DNA of 64,000 bases from positions 45,780,900-45,844,899 of the forward strand of contig JAMXBB010000011.1 in assembly GCA_024138015.1 (NCBI GenBank), given 5' to 3'. A program made the translations under genes and the position numbers. Positions 1 to 10,475 of this stretch are shown piece by piece. The stretch's first letter is position 1. Each line of letters opens with the position of its first letter. The notes beneath the pieces are model-generated. The model was not told where the DNA came from. It saw only the letters and a program-made list of their open reading frames with translations, and ran no database searches. Origin of the DNA: Lumnitzera littorea. Its lineage: Eukaryota > Streptophyta > Magnoliopsida > Myrtales > Combretaceae.

Positions 1-265
1 AGTGGATCTAACTCTAGGTAACGTGTTCTTTTGGCTACTAAGTCGACAATAGACTTTGCTGAGTGAATCCAACTCTCGAAAATGCAATATTATGAAACCG
101 AGTAAGTAATTGGTCAAGCATAGGTGAAGATTGGTTGTTGTCTTAGCTTTTTACTTCTTAACACTTTAGCTACGAGAAATAGGGTCACTCGGCTCGGTAG
201 ACAGAATGAGTTGGCAAGTAGATGAGCTCGGCTTTGGTAATTGGGTTAGGTCGGTACCCCGAATC
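1..265. other. No recognisable coding domain
   Basis: Copy B stops matching copy A near 265, just after the shared GTGGTTTACA. The chromodomain-side end of integrase that copy A shows at 63880-64000 is not visible here in any frame. Either a deletion or rearrangement lies at this point, or the sequence is too decayed to read. Confidence 0.4.
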
Positions 266-1200
266 CTATCATCTGGGGTTGTAAACCACTTGTCTCCTTC
301 CATGACTTCCCTGTCCCTTCTGTTGGGCTACGGTCTATGCTAGTTGTTTAGCAACCTTTTGATGTAACTTCTAGAATTCCTCGAAGCAGTGCAAACCGGA
401 TTAACTTTCCCCTTGTTTGGACAGGCTGACAACTATATCCAGGGGCAAGTTCAAGTGAAGTCCATAGATGACCTCAAAAGGCGACCTTCCTATGGAGCCA
501 TGAATTGATCAATTGTAAGCAAACTCAATGTCAGGTATGCATAGGTCCCAATCATGTAAATTCTTTCCTACAACCGCTTGCAGAAGGTTACTGATTGTCC
601 TGTTTACTACCTCGGTCTGACCGTCTGTCTAAGGGTGGCAAGAAGTGCTATACATAAGCTTAGTGTTGAGTTTCCTCCGTAGGGTTTTCCATAAGAAACT
701 CATGAACTTTGAATCACGGTTAGATAAAACACTTCTTGATAGCCCATGTAAACATACAATTTCTTGCAAAAAGAGGTTAGCGATAAATAAAGTATCATTA
801 GTTCTGTAATAGGGAATGAATTGGCTCATCTTGCTGAAACGGTTAACTGCAAGCATAATTGAGTCATATCTTCTTGACGTTTGAGGAAGGCTGAGCATAA
901 AATCCATGCTTAGGTCAATCCATGGACACTCAGGTATAGGCAAGGGTATGTACTTTACGCGCGATTCTCTCCTTCCTTTGGCATGTTTACACACCTCGTA
1001 CCTCTAAAGAATTTGGCGCACATCCCTAGCCTAGTAGGAATGTTCTTTTAATATTTCAACTGTCCTCTTTTCTTAGAAATGGCCAGCCAAGCCTCCAGCA
1101 TGAGCTTTATAGATGAGTAGTTCTCTAGTTGAACCACTCAGTACACAAATTTGCTTACCCTTCATTAGGAACCCCCGACTCATATAAAATCCATCCACAA
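266..1200 (-). pseudogene. Integrase remnant of B, catalytic D replaced by N
   Basis: Retroviral-type integrase. The zinc-binding N-terminus is near 1180-1000, then the core: PWIDLSMDFMLSLPQT has the first catalytic Asp, and LSRSVLSNRDSKF has Asn where the family has the second catalytic Asp (SDRD). DGQTEVVNRT keeps the Glu. It continues to about 270 with KNLHDWDLCIPDIEFAYN. Stops are present. Confidence 0.85.
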
Positions 1201-1214
1201 CACCTCTAACATTT

Positions 1215-1734
1215 CACTTAGCCATTAAGGGCCCAAATACTAGTCATGCTCATATTGATCGAGTAAGGTACCAAATCTAAGTACCTTGGCTTGCATAGTT
1301 GCAATAAGGGTATGATGATGAGAAAGAGCATTGACCACAGTGTTGGTGCTCCCTTTCTCATATCGAATGATGTAGTAGAAAGTCTCCAGGAATTCAACCC
1401 ATTTGGCATGATGTCGAGAAAGTTTCTACTACCTACGAAGATGCTTGAGAGACTCATGATCTGAGTAGATGATAAATTCTCTTGGTAATAGATAATGCTA
1501 CTAGTTCTATAGTGTTCGGACAAGGGCATAGAACTCCTTGTTGTAGGTTGAGTAATTTAGGGTAACTTCTCGAAGTTTCTTGCTGAAATAGGCCATTGGT
1601 CGACACTCTTGCATAAGGATAGCACCAATGCTGACGTTAGACACGTCACACTCTATGTCAAAAACTTTCTCGAAATTTAGCAAGGTAAGTACTAGAGCAA
1701 ACGGAAATTTGGACTTTACATCTTCAAAACTCTT
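1215..1734 (-). pseudogene. RNase H remnant of B
   Basis: Ribonuclease H domain that would degrade the RNA of the RNA/DNA hybrid. It reads SIGAILMQECRPMAYFSKK, then NYSTYNKEFYAL, IYSDHESLKHL and RHHAKWVEF, in the family order. A frameshift separates the first part from the open segment at 1529-1218. It is homologous to 62377-62810 of copy A. Confidence 0.8.
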
Positions 1735-1881
1735 CTATGCTTTCTCTGACCACCTAAACTCAGTGTTCTTCTTGGTTAATTTATTTAACGGCATAGTTAT
1801 GGAATTGAAGTTCCAAATAAATCTCCAATAGAATGAAGCTAGACTATGGAAGCTCCTGACTTTAGCAGCACTAGTTGGTGT

Positions 1882-2560
1882 AGGCCACTTAAGAATAGCT
1901 CTAACTTTCTCATCATTAACCCAAACTCCTTTCCCTGAAACAACATATCCAAGGAATACAACCATACTTTGACATAATATACATTTCTTCAGGTTGCCAA
2001 ATAATCTCTTGGCACAGAGGATGTCGAACACTGATCTTAAATGTTTAGCATGGGTGATGAGATTAGCATTGTAGACAAGAATGTCATCAAAGTAAACCAT
2101 AATGCATTTACCAATTAGTGCCCTTAGTATATGATTTATGAGCTGCATAAAAGTACTTGGCGCATTCGTCAGACCAAATGGCATCACCATCCATTCAAAT
2201 AGACTATCCCATGTTTTAAAGGCTATCTTCCATTCATCTCCTGGTCTCATTCGTATCTAGTGGTAGCCACTCTTCATATCTATCTTTGAATAGATGTGTA
2301 CACCATGCAACTCATCAAGTATATCATCTAACCATAAGATTGAATATCGGTACCGAACAGCAATTTTGTTGATGGCATGGCTGTCAATGCACATTCTCTA
2401 TGACCAATCTTTCTTTAGTACTAGCACGGCTAGTACGGCGTAAGGGCTCATACTCTCACGGATGTATTTGCGATCTACTAACTCATCTACTTATTTCTTT
2501 ACCTTGGTTACCTGCTTAGGATTGAGCTTATAAGTGGACTGGTTCGGTAAGGTAGCTTCT
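1882..2560 (-). pseudogene. Reverse transcriptase remnant of B
   Basis: RNA-dependent DNA polymerase of a Ty3/gypsy element. The longest open piece (2250-1735) reads through the fingers/palm with MPFGLTNAPSTFM and the catalytic MVYFDDILVYN; YFDD is intact. Upstream pieces near 2450-2400 carry the SMSPYAVLAVLVLKKDW-like strand. The C-terminal connection (VRSFHSLASFYWRF) leads into RNase H. Stops lie upstream of 2250. Identification as RT is safe. Confidence 0.88.
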
Positions 2561-2819
2561 GGCTAGAGGTCGATGCAATGCTTAATGCCTCTTAAAAGAG
2601 GTAATCCTTTCGGCATCTTGGCGGGAAATAGGTTGGCATAGTCTTAAAGTAGTTGCAGCACCCTAGTAGGCAAGCTCTCGGTTTCTCTCACCTCTAATAG
2701 TCTCCAAACTAAAAGGAGCACATAGTCCTCAGCCTTAACTTCTTGGGTAAATTGAGCTCGGGAAATCACTAAGGACTTTCGCTGTAGTGATCTAGCAACC
2801 TTCTCTTAGGCTTCTTAGG

Positions 2820-3150
2820 TCAATATAATTTTCTTCCCGTCCCTTTGGAACATGTAGGTGTTCATATACCCATCGTGTAATACTCTCAAGTCGACTAACC
2901 ATAGTTAGCTGAGTAATATGTGAGAAGCACACATGTGAAAGACATTACACAACACTTCGTCCTTGTACCTATCACCAATGGTAATCAATACTCTAACTTA
3001 CTCAATAACATGTAACCCTCCTTTTTCATTCAGCTAGTGAATCTTACACAATTTAGGGTGTGGAAGGGTTGGCAATTTCATAGCCTTAACAACCCCTTAT
3101 GCTATGACATTGGTACTGCTCCTTCTATCAATGATCAAGGTGTATAGGTT
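2820..3150 (-). pseudogene. Aspartic protease remnant of B
   Basis: Retropepsin-type protease that would cut the Gag-Pol polyprotein. The active-site region reads D(R/stop)SSTNVIA, where the family has DSGSCTNV, so the catalytic loop is damaged. Further on, RVLHDGYMNTYMFQRDG matches copy A (RVLHDGYKNTYMFQKDR at 58240-58300). In-frame stops break the ORF. It lies between gag and RT. Confidence 0.62.
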
Positions 3151-3369
3151 GCCATTCACTTGGCAATTCGTATGGAAGAGGTTTTCTCTTTGCTCATTTT
3201 CATTAGCCACAAAAACATTGAGAGATTGACAAATGACAAAACAGTACTCGACATCACCCTCAGGAGGCATTTCGACATTGGGGTCTTCCTAAAACTCTTC
3301 TAGCATTTGTTCAACTCCTATCTCTTCCTCTCCTTTGCTCACACTCTCTACTTTAAATTAGGGCTTGTC

Positions 3370-4562
3370 TCCCATTTATGGTTACGACTTAGCGATTCAG
3401 ACATTGACTAGACACTTATCTATAACCGAGACATTTAAAACATTTGATTTCTTGGGTCTTTCTTCTTAGTCTCTTCGAACCTCGGTCTCTTCGAACCTCA
3501 GGTTCCTTGGACTTGCTCTTACCTCGGCCTTCTTCTAGTCGGCTCAACACTTGCCCTCGATGTTCCACTTCGAAACTGTTTGACGTTCAGTCATGCACTA
3601 GTTGGCTTGGTACATTGCTTTTGTTCAGTAGCATAGTTCGGCTACTTGGCATCGACTAACTTAGTTATGCCTCTGCCTTTCGACTCTTTGTACCACTCTA
3701 ATGGCTTTATCCAGATTCACAAGACTCTATAGTTCTACTATGTTACCAATCTTAATCCTTAGTCCAAAAATGAACCTTACGATAGTTCATATCTCGAGTT
3801 CATTGACATCACATCAGATCATGAGTAATTGAAATTCTCAGACATATTCATCCACCGACCAGTTACCCTATCTCAAATCTTGTAAACGTCATAAAGTGTG
3901 CTACTCATAGTGTTTGAGAACGAACCTACTTTTCATAACTCTCTTCATCTCATTCCATGTTCGGATTTTGCGTCGGGCCCTTAAGCAAACATTCTACAGT
4001 TTCTTCCACCACATTGCTGCATATCTAGAAAATTCCAACACGACCACTCGAATACGGATAGCATCTTCATAATCATAAAAGTCGAATATCTTTTCGATCT
4101 TCTCCTCCCAATCCAGGTAATCATTAGCATTACTAGTCCTGTTGAAGCTCAGAATCTGTACCTTAAGGTGTTCGATACCTCTGGCACTCTAAACTTACGC
4201 TTATCAATCCTAACACAATGTTCCTCTTCTTCTTCATACTCTTCCACTTCATTTAACTCTAACCTCCTTCTTATCATTTTATTGGCATGATAGGGTGGTG
4301 CTTGGTTCACGGGAAAGGCTTCTAGTGCTCATTCTTTCATTTGCCTTCTAGGCTTATCCTTATTTCTCGGTCTTATTCAACTACTCTCTCTCTCGACTAA
4401 GTCTTTAAGACTTTCTATACTTAAATAGCCAAATTAGCTATATTAGCAGCAAGGTCTTGTATCTACTCATCAATAGTAAGTGGTATTTGTTAGGTTTCAA
4501 CCACAATGATGAGCATTACTCTCGGCATCATTAATCCTTCCCTGAACACTAAGATTCGACAT
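3370..4562 (-). pseudogene. gag remnant of chromovirus B
   Basis: Capsid/nucleocapsid precursor. The start ATG at 4562 reads MSNLSVQGRINDAES; copy A has the same text but with ATA for ATG. The zinc knuckle near 3385-3435 keeps C-F-K-C and the last Cys (SSQCLNR), but the His position is a stop. Several stops and frame breaks lie upstream. It sits between the PBS and the protease, as expected for gag. Confidence 0.7.
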
Positions 4563-4730
4563 TCTAAGAAACAAAGCTTCAAGAAATACTCTTCATATGA
4601 GAAATCCTTACATGCATACACAAATACCACACAAACTGTGAACTTGATTTGTTCTTCCAAATGAAAAATAAAGTATCTCGAATAGCAAACAAGTAGGGAC
4701 TATCACCATACAGCTTTCGGCCATAACCTC

Positions 4731-4742
4731 AAGCTTTTATAC
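4731..4742 (-). other. Degenerate primer-binding site of B
   Basis: On the minus strand GTATAAAAGCTT follows the LTR end after about 10 bases. It resembles the plant consensus GTATCAGAGC used with initiator Met-tRNA primers. Copy A reads GTATCAAAGC at the same place. Confidence 0.55.
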
Positions 4743-4752
4743 TAAGATTATA

Positions 4753-5637
4753 TGATGTGCTTAGGAGCTTAGTTATCACTAGAACTTACTGTAGTAGATT
4801 TGAACCAATGGGTTCTTTGAAATATTGAAGAAAGTAGTGTGAGAAGGTCTACGAAATGATTAGAGTAGCTAATGTGAAGCTATTTGGAGGATATGATACA
4901 CCAACGAACACAATACAACTTGACACTTCACTTAACATGACACACAAGTTGATGTCAAGATCTACCCGCCACTAATCCTAAGGTACTTGGCAAGATTAGA
5001 TAAGAGTGTATGGAAAGTAGACTTAGAGAGGATTGTCTTGCAAGAACAATATATTCAATGTGTATTTGTAAGGTAAGATGACCCGACTACAAGGAGAAGG
5101 GACTATTTATAGTTAGTCCCTAAAGCAATTTCACAAATAAAGAAATTACAAAAAGGTATATACAAAAAAGGGAATTCTTAGTACATACGAAAAAGGGTAA
5201 AAAGGACAAAGGAAAAAAGACAAAACTGGAATGTAGTACAGTATCAAATAAAAAGGACAGGTGACAGTACAACATTGGCTTTGTATTAAGATGCTTTGAG
5301 CATTGTAGGTGAGAGGAATCAAGATGTTGCAATGATAAAGAGGCTGAGACTAAAAGTGATGCCTTAAGAATAGGAAGGATGTCAAGAAAGGAGTACTCAA
5401 CCATGGTGAGGTAGCTCATGTTATTCGGTAGGGACTTTCGGCGACAAAGAAGTCAGATCACTAGGCATAGTCTTTGGCCAGGAAATAGTCGGCATTGGTA
5501 CCAAGGAGTTTAGCCATCTTCCTTCTGTATAGAGTTTCTCGTCATCAGCAAGTTGATGAAAAAGAATTCTTTGGGTAAGGGATTGAAGGCTTCAAAGTTG
5601 TGCGTGAGTAAGAGAACTGGTGGTCAGCAGCTCATCA
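4753..5637 (-). repeat. 5' LTR of chromovirus B
   Basis: This 885-bp segment aligns over its length with the plus-strand LTR at 55481-56394. Both start TGATGAGCTG and end in CATCA or TATCA, so the LTR has a short TGATG/CATCA inverted terminus. It is followed on the minus strand, after about 10 bases, by a degenerate tRNA primer-binding site. The flank outside the LTR starts at 5638; the matching target duplication would be left of the window. Confidence 0.85.
5103..5112 (-). promoter_or_regulatory. LTR TATA box in an inverted repeat
   Basis: On the minus strand CTATAAATAG lies inside the palindrome GGGACTA-N8-TAGTCCC. The copy A LTR has the same box at 56038-56047 with the flanking palindrome nearly kept. 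This is the likely Pol II promoter of the element; no transcription start can be seen. Confidence 0.6.
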
Positions 5638-5911
5638 AGTCTACATCTTGGAAGCATTGTAGGCCACTTCGATCTTTTATACATAAATACATGTGGGATA
5701 TATAATCAATCAAACATGCTAGTATTAATAAGGTTAGCATATACCTGCTATCTTGGCTTCAACCTCTTCTATGGCAATGAAGATACATCTATTTATCTGC
5801 AATAACGAAAGGAGGTTATAATTAAATATATACATAAATCAACACATATAAATAGCTCGGTAATGGATAAGACTTATATCATAAAGCTTAGTGGGGTTCA
5901 TCTCTACTATA
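5638..5911. other. Pre-insertion flank without recognisable gene
   Basis: AT-rich DNA between the LTR of B and the broken ORF at 5912-6065. It has GAAGAGGTTGAAGCC-like text on the minus strand near 5745-5796 with splice-like borders, but no coherent gene model results. It is part of the locus that Ogre1 and B inserted next to. Confidence 0.35.
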
Positions 5912-6065
5912 TTGCCTCTAACCCTTCTCACGTTGTTTGATCTCGAAGAAGGATAATGCCTTTCATTGGAGCTAAGAACTTACATCCATTTTCGAGAGCA
6001 ATGTCAAAGGTGAAGATTCTTCTATTCCACAAGGGGACAAAATCATAAATATCCTCTTATCTTGA
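5912..6065 (-). pseudogene. Unknown broken ORF, downstream part
   Basis: On the minus strand, across the Ogre1 insertion, an open frame reads DIYDFVPLWNRRIFTFDI, then GCKFLAPMKGIILLRD, followed by QTT, a TGA and EGLEAI. The wording looks like a real protein, not random sequence. Its upstream part is at 16722-16276; the two were split by Ogre1 at the cttga/gttga target. I do not recognise the family. It could be a host gene or an ORF of an older mobile element. Confidence 0.45.
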
Positions 6066-6200
6066 TGTAGACACCTTATTTTTGCCATTTTTCATTTTCA
6101 TTTTATTTTAATTAAGCCAGGTTAATAAAATAAATAAATAAATATAATAAAAAAAGAAAATTAAAAAGAAAAAAAATGAAACAATAAAAAAAGAGAGTGA

Positions 6201-6545
6201 GTCGAGTCATATCAAGTTGAGTTGAATTGTATAGAGTTGAGTCATATTGAGTTATATTGCATCAAGTTAAGTTGAGTCGAATCGTATCGAGTCAAGTCGT
6301 CTAGCATCGAGTCGAATCGTATTAAGTCGAGTCAAATCGTATCAAGTCGAGTCGAATAGTATCATATCGAGTCGAATTTTATCGAGTTGAGTTGAATTGT
6401 ATAGAGTTGAGTCGCATTGAGTTATATTGTATCAAGTCAAGTCGAGTAGTATCGTACTGAGTTAAGTCGTATGTGTCGAGTTAAGTTGAATCATGTCTTG
6501 TTAAGTTAAGTCAAGATGAGTCAAATTGAATTGAGTCGCATCAAA
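6201..6545 (+). repeat. About 20-bp tandem array (gagtcgaatcgtatc) in the 5' LTR
   Basis: Degenerate tandem units of about 20 bp built from GAGTCGAATCGTATCAAGTC-like text, each made of two similar ~10-bp halves. The array is about 345 bp here and about 217 bp in the 3' LTR (15262-15478), so copy number changed after insertion or between templates. Confidence 0.8.
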
Positions 6546-6836
6546 TCGATAATGGCGTGTGATTAATTTAATAAATTTTAAGTTGTTGGAGAATTGTGCT
6601 ATATTAAAATAGTTTTTATCTAGTCCAATATAAAATAGATTTTTTATTTAAATTATATTGGGCTAGATTAAATTTATAATTTATTGGATCGGATCGGGCC
6701 CAGTAAATAGAAATCCCACATAGAGTTTCTGGAAGCTAGGTCAAATTTTTAAAGAATCTTTATCGTATCTTCCATATCTTGGTTTGATTAGAATTGAATC
6801 TATATTTAAAATAATACAAAAGATTTAGTTTTGGGG

Positions 6837-6844
6837 TTATAAAT
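6837..6844 (+). promoter_or_regulatory. Possible TATA box of Ogre1 LTR
   Basis: GGGGTTATAAATTGATAGG lies in the part of the 5' LTR that is missing from the 3' LTR. It is the best TATA-like motif in a plausible place, but AT-rich context makes chance matches common. Confidence 0.3.
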
Positions 6845-6888
6845 TGATAGGCGATGTTGATGACGGGGATTTTATTTTACAATATACA

Positions 6889-6996
6889 ATTCACAACCCA
6901 ATTCACCAAAAACAAGTGGAAGTCTACTGCCCTTACTTCATAATTCACCACCCAATTCACCAAACACAAGTGGAAGTCCACTGCCCTTGCTCCTTT
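6889..6996 (+). repeat. 54-bp direct duplication
   Basis: Two adjacent copies with period 54 bp start ATTCACAACCCAATTCACC and ATTCACCACCCAATTCACC, each ending in a CCACTGCCC-type block. It lies in the 5' LTR segment absent from the 3' LTR. Confidence 0.8.
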
Positions 6997-8599
6997 CCAT
7001 GCCAACAGCTTTGCACCATGTCCACCCCAAAGCCCTTGAGGAGTACACTCCCCCACTGATACCCTACTTGTACATACAGTTTACGTATAATTGCACAAAA
7101 AGATCAACTAATAAGCATGACAGCAACAATTTCATGCCTCAGTCGAAAGCCAATCCCGTGCACTTAACCCAGCTCCATCATTAACATGCCCAATAGCATC
7201 AACACATGCCCCCTCACCCTACCCCACCCCTCCTCAACTACTCAAACAATTAATCTACGCCCCAGTATTGACCACAACACATCCCCTAAATACGATTCAT
7301 CCACACTGCCATGCCATCCAATTCGTCCTTCACTTAAACCAACAACTACTACGCACGATAGCACTTGCCCTCATCGCCTAACCAACGTCCCAAATCTACA
7401 TACTGGCACATCCCATACTACAACAGCCATCTACTATACTAACAGAAGTCACTTAACCTTAATCTGTGCAACACACTCTCCTAAGCACCAAAACAAAAAT
7501 GTACTAAGTTGAACAATTTTCACCACATGCCGAACGTTCACGATAAAATACACACGAACACATAACGGAATTCACATGCACTGTTGAATATGCCGAATGC
7601 TAAACACTATACATGATCGACATACATGATTTGACTCATCGGTAAAAGTCATTTTATTTTATTTTATTTTTAATTCAATTATTTTTTACTAATTAATTTT
7701 TTATTTTAGTGTAGGTTTTTTTATTATTATTATTATTTGCTTGATTTTTTTAGATAGTCTCGATTTTTAATAAAATTTAGTTAATTTACATTTTTAGTAA
7801 AATCGTATTTTCTTTGAAAAAATATGTATCGAGATACGTATCTTGCAGTTGAGATTTAGAAAAGATATGCATGGAGATACGTATTTAGATTTTATTTTCA
7901 ACATATTTTACAGTTAAGATTTAGAAAAAATATTCTTATCATGTAGTGGTTTTAAAAATAAAAAATCTTAATTGAGTTTTTCAAAATGATTTAGTTAGGT
8001 GGGGTTTTCTTTAATTCGAAAAAATTAGATTTCTTAGGTTTTTTTTAAATAATAAATCTAGCTTGGTTTTTGAAATAGAAAGAATTCATCCACTAAAAAT
8101 TTTATAAAAAGGAGAACTACGGTCGGTTTGATCCTGACCAGTAAGTACGTAAGCACCTTCAGGATAACCGTATAAAAAATTAAAAAAACTTTTTCCCTTT
8201 TTCTTAAAAATTCGTAATAAAAAATCATTTTTAGTTACATTTTGTAAATTTAGGTATATTTAGTATTTTTAGAAAAATTATAAAAAATAAAAGCCCATAA
8301 TTTTTTCTTTAGTTTTTACACAGTGACTTAGTCTTAATAGGTTAGCCTTTGAACTTAGTTTTCTCTAGTTTAATTTTCTAAAAATCAATTTTTTAGATTA
8401 TTTGCAGACTAATGGCTAAATAAGGGGTTTTCCACCTGAAAACCCTAATTTCATTTTTTTATCAATCGAATTGGTTGGCGACTACAATTTTTAAATGTTT
8501 TTTAGAAAAATATTTCCTTAGTTTAATATCAGGTAATTTATATTAAGTAGGTTAGGGTTGATATAGGTTAAATTAAGGAAATCGAAATAGGATTCAACA

Positions 8600-8622
8600 G
8601 AATTAGTGACTTCATTGGAGTA
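8600..8622 (+). other. Degenerate primer-binding site of Ogre1
   Basis: GAATTAGTGACTTCATTGGA directly follows the LTR end. It aligns with ACTTGGCAACTTTATTGGGG after the Ogre2 LTR and GCTTGGTGACTCCATTACGG after the inverted LTR. All resemble the TTGGCGACTCTGCTGGGG-type PBS of Ogre-like elements. Confidence 0.55.
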
Positions 8623-10475
8623 GCTTGGTGGGCTAGCCATGTAAAAATAAAAAATTAATTGACCGACTTTTGCATTATTTTTCTGTAATTGTATTATAGG
8701 TGTACTAATTGTTTTTTTAGTAATGTAAGTTCTAAGAGAAAAGCCTGGCTCATTGGGCCCTATTGGGGAATTTGAGGAGGCTTTTTTCTTCAGTATTCAT
8801 TTGTATGTTTAGACGTGATCAGACTTGAGTTACCTTAGAAACTTGAGACGAGCCGCCATTGTGTAACCCTTAAGTCACTAGGGTTTTTACCATTGCTTGG
8901 CAGTAATAAACGAGCCTACTCAAGCTTCAATATAGCCCATTAGGCCTCTCTCTGGAAAACCTTGGAGCTACAGAGCATGAGAACTGTAAACCCTACCCTC
9001 TAGCATTATTCTTTTTGAAAAAAAGGGATAGTTATTTTTAAATTATAGGAAAAGCCTAATCAATCTGTGGTTAGCTCAACTTATTCTTTAAGAAAGGGAA
9101 AATTTAAAAAAAATCCCAATAAACTTTATATATAAGTATTTACGAACTTTATTTTTTTTTAAATCCTATTTCAAACCTACTTATATATAAGGCTATTTCT
9201 TGACTATGGATTCATCATATTTCCTATAATTTATTAATTACCAACCCTTATTATATTGCATGCATGTGTAACATATTACGTTTTTATATATTTGATTATG
9301 CTCATTTCTCTATGAATATTCTATTTCCTATATTATAGGTGTTTTATTTTTATCGTTTATTGGTGATTAAAAAGCTATGTAATTTCTAAGAAAATTTTTG
9401 AAAAAGCTACAAAATTATTAATATTATATCCAACTTTATTCTAAATTTAGTGGACTTGTTGTAAATAATCATATCGTTTCATATTTTATGTAATACAGAT
9501 ATGGAAAGTTAAGTCAGTATTAACCCCGTAAGCTCGTCTTAGCCAGATTCGTCTACTCTTATAGATATAGGATTTGAGTTTTTTTAGAATGATTAGTTAG
9601 GAGTTTTCTTTTATTTTAGTCTGTTGTATAGGTTGAATTTTATGATTGTTAATAAATTTGAAAATTTATTAAACAATAACCTTTATTGATTGCACAATTT
9701 TTTTTACTCATTTCTTGATAGTTTTCTTAAACAAAAACAAATAAAATAAAATAAAATAAAGAAAAACAACAAGAAAAAAAAAAGTAAGAAAAAACTTTTG
9801 TATTAACTTGTAATTTTTTTTAGGGCATATAATTATGGAAATTAACTATGATAAAGATTATTATGGAACTATCATTTTTTTAAAGACTTTCCAATTTTTT
9901 TTTTTAAAAAAGAAACTTCAAAAGATATTTTATGATCAAAAACCAGTTTTATAATAATTATTTACTTAGTTAATTTCTTTTGCATTGCCCTATGTGTACC
10001 ATACTATTAGGAACTAATAAAATAAAAAAAAATTAAAAAAATAGAAAAGATTTAACTATCAAATTCCTATTATAAATTATTTCCTATCTTAAAGTCATCA
10101 ACCTTATAAACGTCTAAGTTCTCGTTCTTATGTTTAGCCTTTAAGTTGTTACGGTCCTGATAGAATTTTCTCCATGAGTCATCACCTTTGTGTTATTTAT
10201 TCAATAAGTTTCTTATTGTAAAATAATTTTTACGTCTCCATATCATCCTTGTAATATTATCGTCATCTTATGTCCTTAGTCGTCAGTCCCAATGTAAAAT
10301 AAGCATTGATTTTCTAATAAAAGTTTTCAAGAAAAAAAAAGAAAGAATGCTTTTCAAAACTAAAAACTCAATATAGTGTTGCTAATAAGAAAGGATTCTT
10401 GTAGGCTTTGAAAAATTGCTTTTTAAGTAATCTGACCCAACTTGAAGCCCATAATCACTCATTTTCAAAAACAAG
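8623..10475 (+). other. Long AT-rich leader of Ogre1
   Basis: Between PBS and gag, 1.85 kb of AT-rich DNA. It shares the sense block TTGTGTAACC followed by a CACTAGGG/CACTGGG-type stretch with the Ogre2 leader (8864 vs 23578). No ORF1 like that of Ogre2 (24110-25402) can be seen, so this ORF is absent or unrecognisable. Confidence 0.5.

Larger units (their letters stand above)
1..5637 (-). mobile_element. Ty3/gypsy chromovirus copy B (CRM/Reina-type), 5' part
   Basis: On the minus strand, from right to left, the order is LTR, primer-binding site, gag with a zinc knuckle, protease, RT, RNase H and integrase, which is the Ty3/gypsy order. The RT reads GDEWKIAFKTWDSLFEWMV and MPFGLTNAPSTFM, wording typical of the CRM/Reina side of the chromoviruses. 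The LTR begins TGATGAG and ends ACATCA. The 3' end and 3' LTR lie left of the window. The copy is closely related to copy A at 55481-64000 and helps read it. Many in-frame stops show that it is dead. The clade call comes from motif memory, not from a tree. Confidence 0.88.
6066..8599 (+). repeat. 5' LTR of Ogre1
   Basis: 2534 bp, TG...CA ends. Its first 630 bp and last 620 bp match the 3' LTR at 15109-16269. The middle, about 6700-7980, has no counterpart there. The middle contains a 54-bp direct repeat and a C-rich, T/S/H/P-coding stretch (7186-7512) that I take as non-coding LTR sequence. The end region TTTGATCCTGACCAGTAAGTACG is followed by CACCTTCAGG, a conserved block shared with the Ogre2 LTR. 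Confidence 0.82.

Noticed and set aside
5745..5796. A 52-bp minus-strand exon with splice-like borders (TTGCAG / GTATAT)
   Set aside because: It fitted only with a reading frame across 5984-6065 that I later dropped, because another frame (DIYDFVPLWNRR...) reads as protein through the supposed GTAAGT donor.
6201..6545. CRISPR-like regular repeats
   Set aside because: Units are direct tandem repeats without spacers, in a plant LTR.
7186..7512. 108-codon ORF, Thr/Pro/His-rich
   Set aside because: Lies wholly within the Ogre1 5' LTR, in a C-rich low-complexity stretch; no family likeness.
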